From Williamsia phyllosphaerae (GTDB taxonomy: Bacteria > Actinomycetota > Actinomycetes > Mycobacteriales > Mycobacteriaceae): 64,000 bases of DNA. The notes below the pieces were generated by a model. That model saw nothing but the letters and a program-made list of their open reading frames with translations, made no database searches and was not told where the DNA came from. Positions 9,379 through 18,642 of this stretch are shown piece by piece. How positions within the stretch are numbered: position 1 is the first letter of the stretch; every line of letters begins with the position of its first letter. The stretch is taken from assembly GCF_014635305.1 (NCBI RefSeq), contig NZ_BMCS01000001.1:1922001-1986000 (forward strand). The letters run 5' to 3'. The position numbers and the translations under genes are program-made.

Positions 9379-10635
9379 ATGAGGGTCGTGATCATCGGTA
9401 TCAATTATTTTCCGGAGCCGACCGGTATAGCGGTGTACACATCCGACATTGCGCGGATTCTCGTTGCACGCGGTCACGATGTCCACGTGCTCACCGGCCT
9501 GCCGCACTACCCGCAGTGGAAGGTGTCCGCGGATGATCCGTCGGCGCGCTCGACCGTCGTCGAGGGCGTATCCGTCCGCCGCCTGTCGCATCCCGTCCCC
9601 GCTGTGCCGACCCTGCGAGGGCGCGCCTGGATGGAGATCGTGTTCGGCATCCGGTGCCTTCGAGTCCTGAACGGAACGGCGCGAACAGCAGATGCGGTCG
9701 TCTGTGTGTCGCCGGCACTGCTCTCCTCGGCGATGGTCATCGGGCGGCTGACGCTCCGCAGACGTCGACCGGCGCTGGGACTGTGGATCCAGGATGTCTA
9801 CAGCCGGGCGGGGATCGAGACCGGCGCAGTGGGCACCCGTGGCGCCCGACTGATCGCATCCGTCGAATCGGCCACCGCTCGACGCGCCGACGGGGTCCTG
9901 GCGATCCATGAGCGGTTCGCGCGCATCCTCGTGTCGTCGCTGCGGGTCGACCCGCAGCGGGTCTCCATCATCAGGAACTGGTGTCACACGCATCGGACCG
10001 AGTTCGCCTCGCGTGCTGCGGCCCGCTCGGTTCTCGGCTGGGATGCGGCCGGGAGATACATCGCGGTGCACGCGGGGAACATGGGGGCCAAACAGGATCT
10101 CGACAACCTGGTCAGTGCCGCCCGGGTGTCCCACGGTCGCGGTTCGCCGGTCGATTTCGTCCTGATCGGTGACGGAAACCAGCGTGCACGACTCGAGGGA
10201 CTGGGTCGAGATGTGCCGACGTTGAGTTTCCGGGACCCGTTGCCGGGCCCGGACTTCCAGGCGGCTTTGCAGGCGGCCGACGTGGTGCTGGTCAACGAGG
10301 CCCCCGACGTACGCGAGATGGCGCTGCCCAGCAAGCTCACGTCGTACTTCGAGAGCGGTACTCCCGTGGTGGCCGCGACATCAGCCGACAGCGTCACCGC
10401 CGAGGAGGTGGCGGCGGCCGGGGCCGGGGTACGGGTCGACCCCGGTCAACCCGCTCTGCTGGCCGACGCGGTACTCGAGGTCGCCCGGGACGCCGCTGCT
10501 TCCCGGCGATACGGCGATAACGCACGTCGCTACGTCGATGTCGTCCTCGATCGGGAGCGTGCAGCAGACCAGTTCGAGTCCTGGTTGCAGTCGATCGTCC
10601 GCGACCGGTCCGCTGCACCATCGCAGGATCGGTAG
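9379..10635 (+). CDS. WcaI-like glycosyltransferase family 4
   Basis: GT-B enzyme (418 aa) whose opening (MRVVIIGINYFPEPTGIAVYT, then GLPHYPQWKV near 50) closely matches WcaI/WbuB-type transferases that add fucose or related sugars in colanic-acid-like polymers. The donor domain carries AVHAGNMGAKQDLDNLV near 230 and LPSKLTSYFESGTPVVA near 315. Since gmd and fcl supply GDP-L-fucose, a fucosyltransferase role is plausible but unproven. It is the first gene of a tightly packed forward run (9379-17088) whose genes overlap or nearly overlap. The AT-rich gap upstream (9228-9378) likely carries the divergent promoters. Confidence 0.85.
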   Translation: MRVVIIGINYFPEPTGIAVYTSDIARILVARGHDVHVLTGLPHYPQWKVSADDPSARSTVVEGVSVRRLSHPVPAVPTLRGRAWMEIVFGIRCLRVLNGTARTADAVVCVSPALLSSAMVIGRLTLRRRRPALGLWIQDVYSRAGIETGAVGTRGARLIASVESATARRADGVLAIHERFARILVSSLRVDPQRVSIIRNWCHTHRTEFASRAAARSVLGWDAAGRYIAVHAGNMGAKQDLDNLVSAARVSHGRGSPVDFVLIGDGNQRARLEGLGRDVPTLSFRDPLPGPDFQAALQAADVVLVNEAPDVREMALPSKLTSYFESGTPVVAATSADSVTAEEVAAAGAGVRVDPGQPALLADAVLEVARDAAASRRYGDNARRYVDVVLDRERAADQFESWLQSIVRDRSAAPSQDR

Positions 10636-10639
10636 ACAC

Positions 10640-11455
10640 GTGTCGTCGGCCACGTTCAGTGTGCTCATCCCGTCGTTCAACGCAGAACGGTTCGTGGAGG
10701 AGGCCGCCCGCAGTGCGTTGGCACAGCTGCACGCCGGCGACGAGATCATCGTCCAGGACGGAGGATCCGACGACGGGACCGTCGAGCTGTTGAGAGCCAT
10801 CGCGGCAGACGACGCACGAGTACGGATTCACTCGGAGCGCGACGACGGACAGTCCGACGCCCTGAATCGGGCATTGGCACGTGCGCAGGGCGAATGGATC
10901 GTGTGGCTCAACGCCGACGACCTGCTCCTGCCGGGTGCGCTCGACGCCGTCCGCGGTGCGATCGCGTCGGATCCCGACCTGGACATGGTGTGCGGGGCGA
11001 GTCAGATACTCCGCAGCGAGGGCGACGTGGTCGACGTCTACCCTGGCCGCCGGTTGGAGACACGCACCCTCCTGCGCGTCGGATGCGCGTCGTTCTCCGG
11101 GTCCATCGTCGCCCGCACCGCACTTCTCCGGGGCGTGGGTGGGTTCCGGGTGGACCTCGACTGCACGATGGACCTCGCGCTCCAGTTCGAACTCGCCCGG
11201 CGATCACCGTCGCAGGTGCTGATCGACCACCCCATCGGCGCTCTACGGTTCCATGAGGCGTCGAAATCGGCCCGTCTGTGGAAGACGTTCCTGTCTGAGG
11301 CGACGTCCTTGCGGGGAACGTATGCGCGGTCGGTGCCGCAGCGACTCGACGCCGCCTGGGGCACCGTGGTCTTGGCCGCCTCCATCCCGCTGTTCCGGAT
11401 CCGGCTCACACCGGGTTACCGCAAACTTCGTCGTCGGATCAGAGGCCCGCGGTGA
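10640..11455 (+). CDS. Glycosyltransferase family 2
   Basis: GT-A type transferase (271 aa) with the family 2 opening FSVLIPSFNAERFVEEAARS, the nucleotide-binding DGGSDDGT near residue 42, and an NADD acid motif (the DXD equivalent) in WLNADDLLLPGAL near 92. SGSIVARTALL and DCTMDLALQFEL follow, as in WcaA-like members. GTG 10640 begins 4 nt after the previous stop; the frame is open further upstream but would overlap the previous gene by 98 bp. It probably adds one residue of the repeat unit on the cytoplasmic face. Confidence 0.88.
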   Translation: MSSATFSVLIPSFNAERFVEEAARSALAQLHAGDEIIVQDGGSDDGTVELLRAIAADDARVRIHSERDDGQSDALNRALARAQGEWIVWLNADDLLLPGALDAVRGAIASDPDLDMVCGASQILRSEGDVVDVYPGRRLETRTLLRVGCASFSGSIVARTALLRGVGGFRVDLDCTMDLALQFELARRSPSQVLIDHPIGALRFHEASKSARLWKTFLSEATSLRGTYARSVPQRLDAAWGTVVLAASIPLFRIRLTPGYRKLRRRIRGPR

Positions 11456-12642
11456 CCCACCGCCTGGAGAAGCCCCCGACGAAGCTCTCGCACGCGGTGA
11501 TCGTGCGAGTGGGGTCGCGAGTCAGTGCGTCCGGGATGCTCGGCCTCACACTGCTTTTCGTCGCGCATCTGACCTCGGTGGGCGACTTCGGGCGCTTCAT
11601 GTTCGCCTACACCGCGGCGATGATCGGTGGTCTCGTGGTGGGGACCGGGGCTCCCGCGCGAGTGCTCCGGGCCGGGCACGACGAGGTCGATCGCGTCAAC
11701 GTGCCGTCGATCTACATGACCCACACCGTTCTGGTGGGGTCGTTCGCCGGAATCGCCCTCGCCTGCTCGGTCTGGTTCGGGGCCTCGCTCGCCGTGGTCG
11801 CCGGACTCGCGTTCGCCCTGTCGGACACCGTGCAGAACTATGCGCAGTCCCACCTCGCGGGCGTCGGGTCGGACGTCGCGGCCAACGTGCTCATCGTGAC
11901 GCAGCGCGCCCTGCCGTTGGTGGTCGTCCTGCTCACCTGGGGAGGTCCCCTTCTGGGCTGGCTCGCAGTCGCTTTCGGAATCTGTGCCGTGTTCGCCATC
12001 GCGGCGCCGTGGCCGTCAGCGGCGTCCATCGGTGGTGCTCGCCTGCGCCCGGTGTGGCGGTGGGATTTCTGGTCGTACTCGTTGTCGGGCACCTTCTTCA
12101 CGGCACAGGTACCGCTCGTCGGAGTTCTGTTCTCGCCGTTGGTACTCGGCTACTTCGCGATGGCGACACGGGTCATCGGTCCCGTCACTCTGCTGTCGGC
12201 ATCGGTGTCGACGGTCGTGATCCCGGAGATGGTGCGGCGTATGGGAACCGAGGGACTGCGTTCGATCTATCGCACCTATCGCACCTTCTCCTACGCGTAC
12301 CTCGCTCTGGTGGTCGCGATCTCGGCACCAGTTGCCTGGGCCGTGGTGTGGTTCCTGGGCGACAAGTACTCACCGGCGCTGCCGTTGCTGATCGGCATCA
12401 TGATCGGTGCCGGGTTGTCTGGCTGCTCCCAGGCGGCAAGCGCCCTGCTGATGGCCTGCGAGGGGGCAGCGCGACCCACGGTCGCCATCGTCGCGGGCAA
12501 TGCACTGGCCCTGGCCGTCATCGCCGGTATCGCGGTCACCGGACGTCCCGGATTGCTCTGTGTCGCGCCGGTACTCAGCGAGGCGGTCGTGTTGGGGCTG
12601 ATGACCCGCGCGGCCCGAGACGCCCTGGAACGAATCCCATGA
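11452..12642 (+). CDS. Wzx-like polysaccharide flippase
   Basis: Polytopic membrane protein of 396 aa with about 10-12 hydrophobic segments and the MOP-superfamily arrangement of paired helices. It should flip the undecaprenyl-linked repeat unit across the membrane. Its GTG overlaps the GT2 stop (GTGA), so translation is coupled. Placed among glycosyltransferases, Wzz-like and Wzy-like genes, the Wzx role is well supported by context; sequence motifs in this family are weak. Confidence 0.8.
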   Translation: MTHRLEKPPTKLSHAVIVRVGSRVSASGMLGLTLLFVAHLTSVGDFGRFMFAYTAAMIGGLVVGTGAPARVLRAGHDEVDRVNVPSIYMTHTVLVGSFAGIALACSVWFGASLAVVAGLAFALSDTVQNYAQSHLAGVGSDVAANVLIVTQRALPLVVVLLTWGGPLLGWLAVAFGICAVFAIAAPWPSAASIGGARLRPVWRWDFWSYSLSGTFFTAQVPLVGVLFSPLVLGYFAMATRVIGPVTLLSASVSTVVIPEMVRRMGTEGLRSIYRTYRTFSYAYLALVVAISAPVAWAVVWFLGDKYSPALPLLIGIMIGAGLSGCSQAASALLMACEGAARPTVAIVAGNALALAVIAGIAVTGRPGLLCVAPVLSEAVVLGLMTRAARDALERIP

Positions 12643-12661
12643 CCGGCGATTGGGGGTCGCC

Positions 12662-13306
12662 GTGGAGGTGAGTGCTCTCCGGGTGCTGTTGAGCGCCCGC
12701 GGCATCGCGATGGTGGTCGTGCTCGCCGCGATCGGCGCCGCCCTGGCGATCGGATGGACGGCGATGGTCGCCCCGTCGTACACGTCCACGGCGCGCGTGT
12801 ACATCGGTGTGGCCGCACCCTACGTCGGCTTCTCCGCGCCGCCCGGCGTCGCGAGCTTCCCGAGGGAGAGACTCGATGTGTACAGCACACTGGCCTCGAG
12901 TGAGAGCGTTCTGGACGACGCGAAACGGATTGCACGAACAGATGATTCGACGTCGCAACTGCGAGCATCGCTGACGCTGTCCTCTCCGGCGGAGACGAGT
13001 CTGCTCGACATCACCATCACCTCGTCATCGCCCGGCGACGCGTCGAGGTCGGCGAACGGGGTCGCCCGCGCTCTTGTCGAGGCCATCCGGGGCGTCGATG
13101 CCCCGTCGCCGATTCGTGGTGACCTCGTCGAACCCGCGGTCACGCCGACATCGAGGTCTGCGCCTTTCACGCGGCGAAACCTCGTCCTGGGTTCGCTGCT
13201 GGGGGCGGCGTTGGGCATCATCGCGGCGCTGCGTCCGGCGCTGCGTCGGGAGATGGCCGACGACGCGAACGAGCCGTCGCAGACAGAAGGGGTCGTCAGG
13301 AGATGA
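12662..13306 (+). CDS. Wzz/YveK-like chain-length determinant protein (first copy)
   Basis: The 214-aa protein has two membrane segments (residues about 15-35 and 175-193) flanking an extracytoplasmic region that starts PSYTSTARVYIGV, the standard Wzz opening. [22 protein letters not shown] proline stretch precedes the second helix. There is no Walker motif, so no tyrosine-kinase domain is fused. GTG 12662 has GGGGG 6 nt upstream; TTG 12650 is an alternative. It likely regulates polymer length with the Wzy-like protein at 13995. A second Wzz-like gene lies at 15296. Confidence 0.78.
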   Translation: MEVSALRVLLSARGIAMVVVLAAIGAALAIGWTAMVAPSYTSTARVYIGVAAPYVGFSAPPGVASFPRERLDVYSTLASSESVLDDAKRIARTDDSTSQLRASLTLSSPAETSLLDITITSSSPGDASRSANGVARALVEAIRGVDAPSPIRGDLVEPAVTPTSRSAPFTRRNLVLGSLLGAALGIIAALRPALRREMADDANEPSQTEGVVRR

Positions 13307-13995
13307 TCAGGTTGATGGGTGCCGTGGTCCGGCGCGTGCAGTTCTTCGTCTGGTTGTTGCCACCGAGCGGGGTGAAGAACTCGTTGCTGACGGCCGCGGG
13401 GCATTGTGTGCATTCCACCGCGCGCGTCGGCCCGATCATCGTGCTGGGTTGCCCACGTGTCGAGATCGGTCGCGATGCGGTGATCGGCCCGCTGAATGTG
13501 CTGCGGTCGATGCGGCGGATACATCTCGGTGACCAGTTCTTGATGGGCCAGTTGAACTACATCAGTGCGGCGCGCGAGTTCCAGGCCTTCGACGAGGAGG
13601 CAGGGGTTCTCACGACCGGCACGCTGGCGGTCATCACGAACCGGCACTACCTGGACAGCTCGGGCATCATCGAATTGGGAACCCGCGTGATCGTCGGGGG
13701 AACCCGGGTGATCATGCAGACCCACGAGGCAGACCTGAGTACGTGCACACAGGTGGCCGGTCGGATCACGCTGGCCGAGGGGTCGATGGTGGCCACCGGA
13801 TGTCTGCTCCTCAAGGGTTCGTTCCTGCCCAGGAACTCGATGCTCGCCGCCGGCTCACTGCTCCGCGGTACGGCGGGGGAGCAGGAGAAGCACTTGTACG
13901 CGGGACGACCGGCGGCACCCGTGCGCGAACTCCCGCCCATGCATTACTGGATCCGCGACACCAACGACATGCCACCGTCTGCGGTTGAGTTCTGA
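13303..13995 (+). CDS. Left-handed beta-helix acyltransferase-like protein
   Basis: A 230-aa protein with imperfect hexapeptide repeats (VEIGRDAVIGPLNVL, IIELGTRVIVGGTRVIM, ITLAEGSMVATGCLLLKGSFLPRNSMLAAGSL), as in O-acetyltransferases that decorate sugars. The C-terminus AGRPAAPVREL resembles the end of serine/galactoside acetyltransferase-type folds. ATG 13303 overlaps the upstream stop by 4 nt (ATGA). It probably acetylates the repeat unit; donor and acceptor cannot be read from the sequence. Confidence 0.78.
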   Translation: MIRLMGAVVRRVQFFVWLLPPSGVKNSLLTAAGHCVHSTARVGPIIVLGCPRVEIGRDAVIGPLNVLRSMRRIHLGDQFLMGQLNYISAAREFQAFDEEAGVLTTGTLAVITNRHYLDSSGIIELGTRVIVGGTRVIMQTHEADLSTCTQVAGRITLAEGSMVATGCLLLKGSFLPRNSMLAAGSLLRGTAGEQEKHLYAGRPAAPVRELPPMHYWIRDTNDMPPSAVEF

Positions 13996-15296
13996 TGAGC
14001 CTGGCCCTGCTGCTGATCGGTTCCACCGTGCTGCTCGCGCTCGGGTGGCGTCGCGACGATCTCCGGACCCTGCGGGGGTCGGCCGATGCCGTCGACGTGC
14101 TGTGGGTGCTCGCGATCGCCGCGTGGCCGACCGTCGTCACCTATCTCCTCGCGCCGCTCGTCTTTCCGGGAGACGCCGCGGCCCAGGTCGCAGGCGCACA
14201 GTTCCCGATACTGCAGTACGCGCCGGCGATGATCATGTCGCTGGTGGCGCTCGGGCGGGCAGTGGTGGCCGGACGCATGAGGATCGATCCGCCCGCCCTG
14301 GTTCTCGGCGCGCTGCTGCTCGTGGGCTTTGCGTCGTTGGTGATCGACGGTTCCGGGCAGGTCGTCAACCTCGTCGTCGCCGGGATCCTGGTCGTCGGCA
14401 CCTTCGTCCGCACTCGCGAGGTCGGCCTGGCCCTGATCGCTTGCGCAGCACGACTGGCGTTGTTCGTCGTGGTCGTGTCCGTGACGGTCGCCGTTTTCGT
14501 GGCCCCGGCGGCCGCCACGTCCGACTGCAGATCGGACAAGTGCAACATCGCGCAGCAGGTGGTGAGTTCCCCGTTCGCCGGGAACGGGAACGCCGCAGGT
14601 CTGGCCGCCGCGATCCTGCTGCCGTTCGTCCTGGTCCGTCTGTCGTGGCTGCGACTGCTCGCCACCAGCCTGGGTGTCGCGGCATACATGGAGGCGACAG
14701 CGAGCCGTACGGCGATGATCGGCGTCGCGGTCGCGTTCGTGATCGCTGCCGGGCTGATCCTGATCCGCGATGCACGGCTGCGCACGGTGTGGGCCACGGC
14801 CGTCCTCGTGGCCGCGGGAGCCTTCTCCATCCTGCCCTTGTACGCGAACTACATCGACGACGATTTCAGTTTTCGTGGACAATTGTGGACCGCTGCGAAA
14901 CACCTTGTCGTCGACAATCCTTTGTTGGGCTATGGACCCACCTATTGGCAGACCATGGGCCTGAGTGCTCTGTTCGACGCAAATTATTCTCCCCACAACG
15001 GATGGCTCGACATCGCGGTCGGAATGGGGCTCGTCGGTTGTGTCGGAATAATTGCGATTGTCGCGCTGCAGGTGTTGACCACCGATAACGGAGTTCGTGC
15101 GGAATTGATCGGTTACTATGCAGTGATCCTCAGTATTTCCGCACTCGAGTCGGTTTATGTCCCCTATTACCTGGGGATCGTGCCCGCAGCGGCCGTGCTG
15201 CCGTTGCTGATGTACCACCCGGTCAGAAGATGGCCGACGGTCGCCTCCACAGGCGTACGCACGACGGCAGCGGAACCACAGGAACGGATCGTTTGA
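13995..15296 (+). CDS. O-antigen ligase/Wzy-like polymerase
   Basis: Polytopic membrane protein of 433 aa with about 10-12 hydrophobic segments and a large outer loop around residues 285-345 containing NPLLGYGPTYWQ and SPHNGWLDIAVGMGLVG. The His-Asn block before a membrane helix is characteristic of the Wzy_C/O-antigen ligase family. It should polymerise flipped repeat units. The start shares one base with the previous stop (TGATG). Its last third (roughly 14860-15160) is distinctly AT-richer than the rest of the cluster. Confidence 0.82.
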   Translation: MSLALLLIGSTVLLALGWRRDDLRTLRGSADAVDVLWVLAIAAWPTVVTYLLAPLVFPGDAAAQVAGAQFPILQYAPAMIMSLVALGRAVVAGRMRIDPPALVLGALLLVGFASLVIDGSGQVVNLVVAGILVVGTFVRTREVGLALIACAARLALFVVVVSVTVAVFVAPAAATSDCRSDKCNIAQQVVSSPFAGNGNAAGLAAAILLPFVLVRLSWLRLLATSLGVAAYMEATASRTAMIGVAVAFVIAAGLILIRDARLRTVWATAVLVAAGAFSILPLYANYIDDDFSFRGQLWTAAKHLVVDNPLLGYGPTYWQTMGLSALFDANYSPHNGWLDIAVGMGLVGCVGIIAIVALQVLTTDNGVRAELIGYYAVILSISALESVYVPYYLGIVPAAAVLPLLMYHPVRRWPTVASTGVRTTAAEPQERIV

Positions 15297-16264
15297 TGGA
15301 ATTCTCCAACTTCCTTCGGCGGCGACTCGTGGTCCTGATCGTGGGTCTCATCCTCGGAGCGGGCGCCGGCCTGCTGTATTCGGCCGCGGCGCCGACGACG
15401 TACATGTCGACCACGCGCGTGTTCATCGCGACCGGGTCGGCGAGCGCGGTCGAGGCATTCCAGGGGGCGCAGGCCGCGCAACAGTCCGCTCGGACCTATG
15501 CGGCGCTCGCCGGAGGACGGGGAGTCCTGGCCCGAGCCATCGAGCGGTCCGGGGTGTCCATCAGCGTCGATCGACTTCAGTCCGAGCTGGTCGTGAACCT
15601 GCCTCCGCTCACATCGGTCATCGATGTCTCGGTCAACGACTCCAACGCCGGTGACGCCGTGGCATTGGCCCGCGCGGTGGCGGACGAACTCATCGACGTG
15701 GTCCAGGCCCTGGAGACACCTCCCGGTGGCGGAATCGGCGCCATCCGGTTGGTGGCCGTCGATCCCGATTCGACATCGGCGTCGGAGAACTCGTTTCTGA
15801 ACACCTCGGTGCTGATCGCCGGCGCCCTGGTGGGACTGGTGTTCGGCGGGCTGGTCGCCTGGGTGCTCGAGATCCGCCGTCGACGCCGCCTGGCGAAGAC
15901 CCGCCCGGAGAGCGATGGGCCGACCCCGCCGTCCGCGGGCGACGACGGCGAGCCCCCGGTCCGAGGCGGTTCGGAGGGTACTCCCACCTGGCAGGACCGG
16001 GATGGCCCGCGCAACCCCGTCGTGCCGCCCGGTCGGGACCCTGTGATGAACCACGGGGCGCAGGCGGTTCGGAACACCCCGACGCACAACACGCCGATGC
16101 ACAACGGCACACCACAACGCGTGCGCCGCCCGTCCGACGACGCGGTGACGCAACCGAACGCGGCGAGCCTGGAGGGCTTCGGTCTACCGCCGGCGCGAAC
16201 GGTCGCCAGTCATCGCCGACCGGATTCGACGGACGCCGGTCACCGCGAGTGGAGTTCCTCATGA
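15296..16264 (+). CDS. Wzz-like chain-length determinant protein with long cytoplasmic tail (second copy)
   Basis: A 322-aa protein opening MEFSNFLRRRLVVLIVGLI with membrane segments near residues 11-30 and 178-198 and the Wzz-type PTTYMSTTRVFIATGSA stretch between. After the second helix comes a roughly 120-residue hydrophilic tail rich in Pro, Arg, Asn and His (NTPTHNTPMHNGTPQ), with no Walker A motif and no Tyr cluster. ATG 15296 shares a base with the previous stop. Two Wzz-like genes in one locus suggests a heteromeric copolymerase or two polymer lengths. Confidence 0.78.
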   Translation: MEFSNFLRRRLVVLIVGLILGAGAGLLYSAAAPTTYMSTTRVFIATGSASAVEAFQGAQAAQQSARTYAALAGGRGVLARAIERSGVSISVDRLQSELVVNLPPLTSVIDVSVNDSNAGDAVALARAVADELIDVVQALETPPGGGIGAIRLVAVDPDSTSASENSFLNTSVLIAGALVGLVFGGLVAWVLEIRRRRRLAKTRPESDGPTPPSAGDDGEPPVRGGSEGTPTWQDRDGPRNPVVPPGRDPVMNHGAQAVRNTPTHNTPMHNGTPQRVRRPSDDAVTQPNAASLEGFGLPPARTVASHRRPDSTDAGHREWSSS

Positions 16265-17088
16265 CCGATCCGGACGAGGTGGTCGCCCAGTCCCAGGAGG
16301 CGCTGCACGGCGAGGGACACGACTACACGGTCGGCAGTCCGCACCTGCGACATCGCGACCTGCGTGACGTGCTCGAGAACAAGATCGATTCCGCGGTCTC
16401 CGAGGTCGTGAGACGTACCGGAGGATGTCGGGTCCTCGAGATCGGTGCCGGACACGGATCCTTCACCGACGTCGTGGTGCGCGCGGGGGGCATGGTCACC
16501 GTCACCGAGATGTCGCGGCCCAGCACCGACCTCCTCACGCGGCGCTTCGCCGGCGCGGACCAGGTGACGATCCTCTATGACCCCGACGGCCGTGAGGCGT
16601 TTCGGCGGGGCGGGACCTACGACCTGATCCTGTTGATCTCGGTGATCCACCACATCCCGGACTATCTCGGCCTGATCGAGGAGTTGATCGACACCCTGTT
16701 GGCAGAGCACGGAAGCGTGCTGACCTATCAGGACCCGCTGTGGTACCCGAAGCAGAGTCGGACCGCGATGGCCACATCGTGGGGCTCCTATTTCGTCTGG
16801 CGGCTCGGTCAGGGCGAGATCCGACGGGGCCTCAAGACACGGCTGCGACGGCTGCGTGGCACCTACGACGACCAGGAGCCGTCGGATCTGGTCGAGTACC
16901 ACGTCATCCGCGATGGCGTCGATCAGCGGGCGCTGAAGCGTCTCTTCGAATCGCGCTTCGAGTCGGTGTCGTCGGAGGAGTACTTCTCCACGCAATTGCC
17001 CGCACTCCAGAAGCTCGGATCGCGTCTGTTCCCGCCGAACACCTTCGGGATCAGCGGGAGGGACGCGCGGCCCGCGGATCGTCGATGA
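16261..17088 (+). CDS. SAM-dependent methyltransferase
   Basis: Class I methyltransferase (275 aa) with motif I CRVLEIGAGHGSFTDVV (residues 59-75), an acidic residue after the second strand (VTEMSRPS) and YDLILLISVIHHI near 115. ATG 16261 overlaps the upstream stop by 4 nt (ATGA) and has GGAG about 8 nt upstream. As the last gene of the forward run it probably methylates a sugar of the repeat unit or caps the chain. The substrate is not evident. Confidence 0.82.
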   Translation: MTDPDEVVAQSQEALHGEGHDYTVGSPHLRHRDLRDVLENKIDSAVSEVVRRTGGCRVLEIGAGHGSFTDVVVRAGGMVTVTEMSRPSTDLLTRRFAGADQVTILYDPDGREAFRRGGTYDLILLISVIHHIPDYLGLIEELIDTLLAEHGSVLTYQDPLWYPKQSRTAMATSWGSYFVWRLGQGEIRRGLKTRLRRLRGTYDDQEPSDLVEYHVIRDGVDQRALKRLFESRFESVSSEEYFSTQLPALQKLGSRLFPPNTFGISGRDARPADRR

Positions 17089-17118
17089 GTGCGTCGACCT
17101 CTCGTGTCTCGCCGCCGT

Positions 17119-17868
17119 TCACCCCGCGGTGGTGAACACCGACGGGCGGGCGAAAACGCAGTCACACTGCAGCATCCGTCCGGTCTGTATGTCGACGAAC
17201 CCGGGGATGACCGACGCCAATGTGAAGCCGAGGCCGCTGACGGCATCGAACAGTTCGTCGGGGCGGGGCGCGCCGTCGTACAGGTCGACGAGGCTGACCT
17301 CCAACTGGAGCCCGCTACAGAATTCGTCCACGAATCGCGATGCACCACGCAGCACGGCCATCTCGTAACCCTGCGCGTCGACCTTCAGGAACGAGCGCTC
17401 TCGTGCGGGAATGGTCGTACCGAGCAGGTCGTCGATGCGGTGGACGGCGACGTTCTCGGTGCCGACGATGCTGATCATCGGTGCCGCGTCGGAATGCGCA
17501 TCGAGCATCGTCAACAAGGAGCTGCTCTCGCCGGCGTTGCTCGCGACATGCATCTGAGCATCGTGTCGCTCGTCGCCGGCCGCCATCTGCAATGCCGTCC
17601 ACGACGCGTCGCGCCGGGATGCCTCGACGAGACGTCGGAACGGCTCGCCCAGCGGCTCGAGCGAGACGATGGGACCTGTCCAGCCGGCCTCACGGAGCTC
17701 GTTGCCGTACCGCCCACCGTTGGCGCCGACATCGATGACCTGGGAGACATCTGCTGTGGCCAGCAGCCGCGTGAGCAGCCAGGTGGAGTCTGTTGCCGGG
17801 TAGCGCTTCACATCGACACCGAGGCGTCGGAGTTTTCGCAGGATCGCGTGTCGCAGATCGTGTCGCAT
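17119..17868 (-). CDS. FkbM family methyltransferase
   Basis: A 249-aa FkbM-type methyltransferase with VSQVIDVGANGGRYGNELRE (motif I, residues 40-59), VSLEPLGEPFRRL near 68, and the typical FLKVDAQGYEMAVLRGA near 150. FkbM enzymes O-methylate sugars and polyketides. GGAGAT lies 5-10 nt upstream of ATG 17868. It ends a reverse-strand run (fcl, acetyltransferase, glycoside hydrolase, unknown anchored protein, FkbM) that converges on the forward run. It likely O-methylates the same polysaccharide. Confidence 0.88.
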   Translation of the reverse strand: MRHDLRHAILRKLRRLGVDVKRYPATDSTWLLTRLLATADVSQVIDVGANGGRYGNELREAGWTGPIVSLEPLGEPFRRLVEASRRDASWTALQMAAGDERHDAQMHVASNAGESSSLLTMLDAHSDAAPMISIVGTENVAVHRIDDLLGTTIPARERSFLKVDAQGYEMAVLRGASRFVDEFCSGLQLEVSLVDLYDGAPRPDELFDAVSGLGFTLASVIPGFVDIQTGRMLQCDCVFARPSVFTTAG

Positions 17869-17904
17869 GTCGTGATCTCCTCTGTCGATGTCGGCGGCCG
17901 GGTG

Positions 17905-18642
17905 TCAGCGCGCCCACCATGCCCGGATGCGTGTCGATTCCGCGCCGGGTCCCTCCTGGAAGAGCTCCCATGTCGCGAAGCGTGGGACCCCGACCGCGAA
18001 CCGGTCGTCGGTGACGTTCTTGACGGTCCCGTCCGGTTGGTGCACCCGCACCGTCCGACCCGTCCACTCGAGCTCGTAGCTCGCCGGCGCACCCGGCGAC
18101 ACCGGGAACCGACCGGCTGCGACCACCTGCAGCGTTGGTGACGCCTGTTCCCAGACCCCCAGTTCCCAACCGTCTGCCTGGATGACGAGATGGGCCAACA
18201 CATTCGGACGTGGGGAGACACGCGCGTCCTGCGGGATGGTGTTGTCGGCCAGGATGAGGACGGCGGCGCTGTCGCCAGGGCCGTCCGGTGGGGATGCGGT
18301 GACGCCGATCCCGCTGTACGGCGTGCGTCCCTCGCGCTCGAAGTACGTGGCCCCGGCGGTCTCGGTCGTGCCCTGCGAGAGCGCGCCGTCGACGACACGG
18401 GCGGGGGCACTGAGGTCGCCGATCCGGAACTCCCTGAGACCGGGGGCAACCGTCGTCGATGCCCCGGTCCGTCCGAAGTCGAGTGAGTACGTGGCCCCTC
18501 GGGCCGAGGGGGGATCACCGGTGGGGACGTCCACGGTCGAGCCGTTGTCCCGCGACACGAGCAGGACCGTGATCCCGAGAGCGACGACCACGGCGGTCAC
18601 CACCCCGACGGCGATCAGCGCGCGCGATCTCGTGTCAGCCAT
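17905..18642 (-). CDS. Membrane-anchored protein of unknown function, partner of the glycoside hydrolase
   Basis: No family was recognised. The 245-aa protein has one N-terminal membrane segment (residues 9-29) and a beta-rich extracytoplasmic region. Strands such as YSLDFGRTG, FRIGDLSAPARVVDGALSQG, YELEWTGRTVRVHQPDG and FATWELFQ look like a concanavalin/LamG-type carbohydrate-binding sandwich, but that is only a resemblance. Its start overlaps the hydrolase stop by 8 nt, so the pair are translationally coupled. A carbohydrate-recognition role for the exported polysaccharide is plausible. Confidence 0.6.
   Translation of the reverse strand: MADTRSRALIAVGVVTAVVVALGITVLLVSRDNGSTVDVPTGDPPSARGATYSLDFGRTGASTTVAPGLREFRIGDLSAPARVVDGALSQGTTETAGATYFEREGRTPYSGIGVTASPPDGPGDSAAVLILADNTIPQDARVSPRPNVLAHLVIQADGWELGVWEQASPTLQVVAAGRFPVSPGAPASYELEWTGRTVRVHQPDGTVKNVTDDRFAVGVPRFATWELFQEGPGAESTRIRAWWAR

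Noticed and set aside
11253..12671. Forward open frame overlapping the flippase gene
   Set aside because: Arg/Gly-rich translation without motifs; the overlapping frame encodes a clear polytopic membrane protein.
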